In this document: in pieces, positions 14,529 to 17,309 of the stretch
Position numbering within the stretch: position 1 is the first letter of the stretch
Layout: each line of letters starts with the position of its first letter
Source of the DNA: CAYQTK01 sp964420375
GTDB taxonomy: Bacteria > RBG-13-61-14 > DATKZS01
NCBI GenBank assembly: GCA_964420375.1
Contig: CAYQTK010000077.1
Span: 1 to 17,309 of the forward strand
Reading direction: 5' to 3'
DNA: 17,309 bases
Program-made: the position numbers and the translations under genes
Notes under the pieces: model-generated
What the model was told of the DNA's origin: nothing
The model's input: the letters and a program-made list of their open reading frames with translations, nothing else
The model's database searches: none

Positions 14529-16529
14529 TCAAAAATCCATGTCTGCCGCTTCGGTGATCCGCCATTCGCGTACTCCGTCTTCTTTCCCGCCCAAAGACTC
14601 GAGAGGGAGACTTACACTGGGAACTTTATCTTTTACCTCGGACATAATAACTTTCGGCTCGGGAACAACCCTGACAATCAGGGTCAAGCCGGTAATGCCG
14701 GGAGGCTCTATACTAATCTTGATCTTTTTAGGTTCTACTTCTTCTGCTTTTATTTTCTTGCCTTTTGCGGGGCCGGAATTGTTTTCGTCTTCTTTTTCTT
14801 TATTAACAGCTTGCCTTTCGGTCTCCGATGGAGCGGCGGTTTCTTTCTGCCCTTCAGACGCCGGGTTTGAAAACGGCGAAGCAGAATCCTGCTCTCCGGT
14901 TTGTATCTCCATCTTTTCCGGTGCTTGGCCTTTGGGTTTGCCTTCTTCTTTCCGGACCTCGGAGAAAGAGCCGCCCGGAGGGCCCAATGACCGCGACTTT
15001 GGCTTTGTCTCTTCTTCCTGGCCCACTTCAAAACGTTCTGTAAAGGCAAGTGGTGTTTTCCGGTATGGAGAATAAAAGGTTATTCTTGCCATATTAAGTG
15101 AATCCCCTGTATAGAAACTGTTAAACCGGTTGCCTTTGCTCTGCTGTTTTTCGATGACATCTTCAAGGCCCGTGCGGACTAAAGGCAACAAATCGGGATG
15201 CCATGACTTGGAAAGCTGATCTTCTTTGAATCTGCGTTGCCTTTCGAGGAGGTGTTCAAATCTATCATTCAGCTTAATTTTGTAGCGCACATTGGCAAAT
15301 GATCTCAAACTATCCTTAAATAGTGACTCTCTGAAACGAAAATATGATCGCGACCATTTTTCCTGCTCGTCCGTGGATGACAGGTCTGTTTTCAAAAGTG
15401 CTTCTGAAGAAGAAGTAAAGCGCGCTCTATAAGGTTTGTTCAATTCGGCATCTATAGTTTCTTTATCAGGAAATGAAATGGACTGGATTTTATCAGATAA
15501 GGCCCCCAGATGATCATGGATTCTATTCGGATATGTCCATCTTATCCTTGCACCGACTCCCTCTTCTTCTAGCGTGTGAATATCAATGTAAACCAGCCTT
15601 CCTCCATAAGGGGCTTTCCGGTTATCGCTGATCAACTGCCATATCGAACTCCACTCTCCCTCAACAGCAAGGCTTAAGCTCGAATCGCGTCCGTCTTCGC
15701 TAATAAAATGATCGCACTTCGAGAAACCGGGATCACACATATCCTCAACCCACTCGGAAGCATTCCGGGTGTCCACTCCCGCTTCCAGCGTCTTCCATTC
15801 AGAAAGCCAGGAATCCGCCCCTGATTCTACATCTTGAACCATTTCCCTTAGCTCTTTAAGCTCTTCTTTACGATCATCTATTCGGTGCAGCATGTCTTGC
15901 CTCTCATCTATTGCTGCTACGATTTTTATCATAGATATAATTACACATACCGTCACAGAACCGGTTAGAACCCCTGCGAAAGCTTCTCCCTTCCGGCTTT
16001 TTCCCAGCTTTGGAAAAACCGACCTCGAAAGGGGTCGCTTCTCCCCTGCCTCCATGCCCGCTTTGCTGAAGGCGTGCACCAGGGAGGAAATAACGAGAAA
16101 CTCTGGGAGGAGGGACAACACCAGTTCATCTTCATAGAAGAGCCCATTATACAACATGTAAACCCCCATAAGCACGAGGGTGAAGATCAATGCTCCCGCC
16201 AGTATGGAGAGCCGCTTTCTGGATACGCAGAAACTGAGGATTAAAAGCAGGCCGGCCGCAACCAGCATAGGGCCCATCGGAGAGCTGTCGAGAATAAGCA
16301 CGGTAAGAGAAACGGCCAGTATAAGGGCATCAAAAACCACGGCCTTGATCGCGGAGCCGGAAGAGTCCTCGGCCTCCGGAGGCCGGGCCATACGCCGGCC
16401 GACCACCATAAGAGTGATCAGCAAAAGTAAAAGTACGGGAAGGTCGGAAGGAAAAAGCGGGAATACAAAGCACCACGAAAGAAAGATAACCGCCCCGTAA
16501 GTGATAAGTCCCACAACAAAATCTTTCAT
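14529..16529 (-). CDS. Polytopic membrane protein with PilN/PilO-like periplasmic part, unknown function
   Basis: A 666-aa protein, first gene of the operon. About six membrane segments (6-25, 29-44, 61-80, 85-101, 106-128, 137-153) precede a seventh (186-206), which is followed directly by a coiled coil (about 208-236) and a soluble region (about 240-500). The strand-helix pattern LSLAVEGEWSSIWQLISDN near 285-303 resembles PilN/PilO and GspL/GspM ferredoxin-like domains. A charged, low-complexity linker rich in Lys, Glu and Pro (about 505-605) leads to a short conserved-looking C-terminal strand block (GITGLTLIVRVVPEPKVIM). Start placed at ATG 16529, since the in-frame ATG at 16610 would lie in the promoter; AGGG at 16536-16539 is 6 nt upstream. 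A role as a fused alignment/platform subunit is inference. I do not recognise the family. Confidence 0.75.
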   Translation of the reverse strand: MKDFVVGLITYGAVIFLSWCFVFPLFPSDLPVLLLLLITLMVVGRRMARPPEAEDSSGSAIKAVVFDALILAVSLTVLILDSSPMGPMLVAAGLLLILSFCVSRKRLSILAGALIFTLVLMGVYMLYNGLFYEDELVLSLLPEFLVISSLVHAFSKAGMEAGEKRPLSRSVFPKLGKSRKGEAFAGVLTGSVTVCVIISMIKIVAAIDERQDMLHRIDDRKEELKELREMVQDVESGADSWLSEWKTLEAGVDTRNASEWVEDMCDPGFSKCDHFISEDGRDSSLSLAVEGEWSSIWQLISDNRKAPYGGRLVYIDIHTLEEEGVGARIRWTYPNRIHDHLGALSDKIQSISFPDKETIDAELNKPYRARFTSSSEALLKTDLSSTDEQEKWSRSYFRFRESLFKDSLRSFANVRYKIKLNDRFEHLLERQRRFKEDQLSKSWHPDLLPLVRTGLEDVIEKQQSKGNRFNSFYTGDSLNMARITFYSPYRKTPLAFTERFEVGQEEETKPKSRSLGPPGGSFSEVRKEEGKPKGQAPEKMEIQTGEQDSASPFSNPASEGQKETAAPSETERQAVNKEKEDENNSGPAKGKKIKAEEVEPKKIKISIEPPGITGLTLIVRVVPEPKVIMSEVKDKVPSVSLPLESLGGKEDGVREWRITEAADMDF

Positions 16530-16581
16530 GACCTGCCCTGCCTCATGGCTAAATGATTCGTTACTTCGAAAAAGCGTAAAA

Positions 16582-16610
16582 ACCCTAACATAAGGGGTTG
16601 AGTATGTCAA
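16582..16610 (-). promoter_or_regulatory. Promoter of the filament operon
   Basis: Minus strand TTGACA (16610-16605), 17 nt, TAGGGT (16587-16582). The start point would be near 16575, about 45 nt before ATG 16529. No other good promoter is evident at the gene junctions below it, most of which are overlapping or under 40 nt, so all ten genes probably share this promoter. Confidence 0.65.
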
Positions 16611-16781
16611 GAACTATTTCACTATCCTCCAGGCCTGGTTGAGGGATGATTTTACTACGTCCTGGAATCGTCCGGGCAGGCTTGGAGCTTATAAATTCAG
16701 AATCGCTCCGGTGGGCTTCATTATGCGGTTTTCGCCGTTGGTGTCCTTCATCTGTCCGGCAGTGTGGGACTCTAAAATGGT

Positions 16782-17005
16782 GCGAGGTGAGCAAAAGTCG
16801 ACTACTATCTCCTCCAGGCGACAGCTTGATGGCCCAATCGCCTCGTCGAATGAATTCGACTTCGGCGGCCCCTATACCACCGGCTTTAGACGGTGGTAGT
16901 TCAAAAAAGACTCTGCGACCAAACCATCCGACTTTATCCGGTGTTAGTCCGCTATTGCCCTTACGGGCATACTAAAGTCTTCGCCTAAAGGCGAGGGATT
17001 TTCTC
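16782..17005 (+). ncRNA. Candidate IS200/IS605-type omega RNA (HEARO-like) or transposon-end remnant
   Basis: A run of stem-loops: CGAGG (16783-16787) with CCTCG (16841-16845); GTCGAA-TGAA-TTCGAC (16845-16860); TACCACCG (16875-16882) with CGGTGGTA (16891-16898); TGCCC-TTAC-GGGCA (16956-16969); TCGCC-TAAA-GGCGA (16981-16994). The last two flank atactaaagtct and follow ttagtccgct, an arrangement I associate with the 3' part of RNAs linked to IscB and related nucleases. No iscB or tnpB frame of useful length adjoins it on either side, so it may be a decayed or non-autonomous copy, or the gene lies beyond the window. The assignment comes from memory of the motif, not from a search. Confidence 0.4.
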
Positions 17006-17055
17006 CCCTTCCCCGAATGGTACAATTGAAAAGAGGCTCTTGGTGTCCGGAATAA

Positions 17056-17075
17056 CCGAATTTGTCTGAATTCGG
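17056..17075. repeat. Perfect 7-bp stem-loop
   Basis: CCGAATT (17056-17062), loop TGTCTG, AATTCGG (17069-17075). It lies downstream of the omega-RNA-like segment and has no T-run. It could be part of the same element. Confidence 0.5.
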
Positions 17076-17309
17076 ATATGATGTAAAAGCTCCCATCTCT
17101 AATTGGACCTTGGTGGTTGATTTGAACGCAAGTTTGAGAAAGCACCCAAAAGGGCCGATCTAAGCCTCAATCTTGGACAGTGATTCGGTCCTTGCAATCG
17201 ACTCTCTTCGGTAAAGACTCCCGTTGCATGCAGGGGATGAGCGAAGACAACTTTTTTACGGGTGAGACGCGGTCAGGCGGCATAAACTTTGCTGGGAACT
17301 ACTTTTTCT

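Larger units (their letters stand above)
16611..17309. other. Non-coding region at the right edge
   Basis: About 700 bp upstream of the filament operon with no gene I can support. Frames on both strands are short, have no recognisable domain and cross the stem-loops. It holds the structured segment at 16782-17005 and the stem-loop at 17056-17075. Base composition is more even than in the neighbouring genes, as expected for a mobile-element remnant. Confidence 0.55.

Noticed and set aside
16530..16610. Upstream ATG at 16610 as start of the 666-aa protein
   Set aside because: It falls in the -35 box of a well-spaced promoter whose start point is near 16575. ATG 16529 has a ribosome binding site and begins a natural hydrophobic N terminus.
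16639..16975. Plus-strand frames of 86 and 109 codons as an iscB/tnpB remnant
   Set aside because: Neither shows RuvC, HNH or zinc-finger motifs, and both run through the stem-loops.
17226..17309. Possible gene start running off the right edge (ATG 17226, MQGMSEDNFF...)
   Set aside because: Only about 28 codons visible, no properly spaced ribosome binding site, no recognisable family; cannot be judged within this window.

Overview
The window reads as a chromosomal piece of an uncultivated-looking Gram-negative bacterium of moderate to high GC. Two things point that way. One is a receptor-like Ser/Thr kinase with an N-terminal segment, a DWG activation motif and C-terminal WD40 repeats of a style I associate with Planctomycetes and neighbouring deep lineages. 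The other is a long operon for a type IV pilus/type II secretion-like (type IV filament) machine. I cannot name the species; PVC-related or another candidate phylum is an inference only.

Layout. (1) 1-2321, minus: a kinase/WD40 protein whose 3' end lies outside the window. Its WD40 part is a 126-bp tandem DNA repeat. A good promoter lies at 2520-2549, and the roughly 190-nt leader carries a 22-bp tandem repeat and nested palindromes. (2) 4928-2636, minus: ligA (NAD-dependent DNA ligase) followed 1 nt later by an acylphosphatase gene. (3) 4929-5445: a divergent intergenic region with face-to-face promoters and a strong 13-bp inverted repeat. (4) 5446-7137, plus: hisF, then a TSUP-family permease. 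(5) 16529-7217, minus: ten tightly packed or overlapping genes behind one sigma70-like promoter (16582-16610). In order of transcription: a polytopic 666-aa protein with a PilN/PilO-like layout, a secreted and membrane-anchored beta-propeller-like protein, a type IV pilin-like protein, three consecutive GspF/PilC-like platform proteins, one GspE/PilB-like ATPase with a non-canonical N terminus, and three minor pseudopilins (GspI/PilV-like, GspJ/PilW-like, GspK/PilX-like). (6) 16611-17309: no convincing gene, but a run of stem-loops that resembles the 3' part of IS200/IS605-type omega RNA (HEARO, IscB-associated).

How it fits together. The ten-gene operon looks like a filament or secretion assembly module: pilin, minor-pilin tip complex, ATPase, and an inner-membrane platform in which the GspF function is spread over three paralogs. 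The usual PilM/N/O or GspL/M alignment proteins seem to be replaced by the 666-aa protein. No secretin, prepilin peptidase or retraction ATPase lies in the operon, so these must come from elsewhere if they are used. This operon is the best candidate for an undescribed system in the window. The structured region near the right edge and the repeat-bearing kinase leader are the next most interesting.
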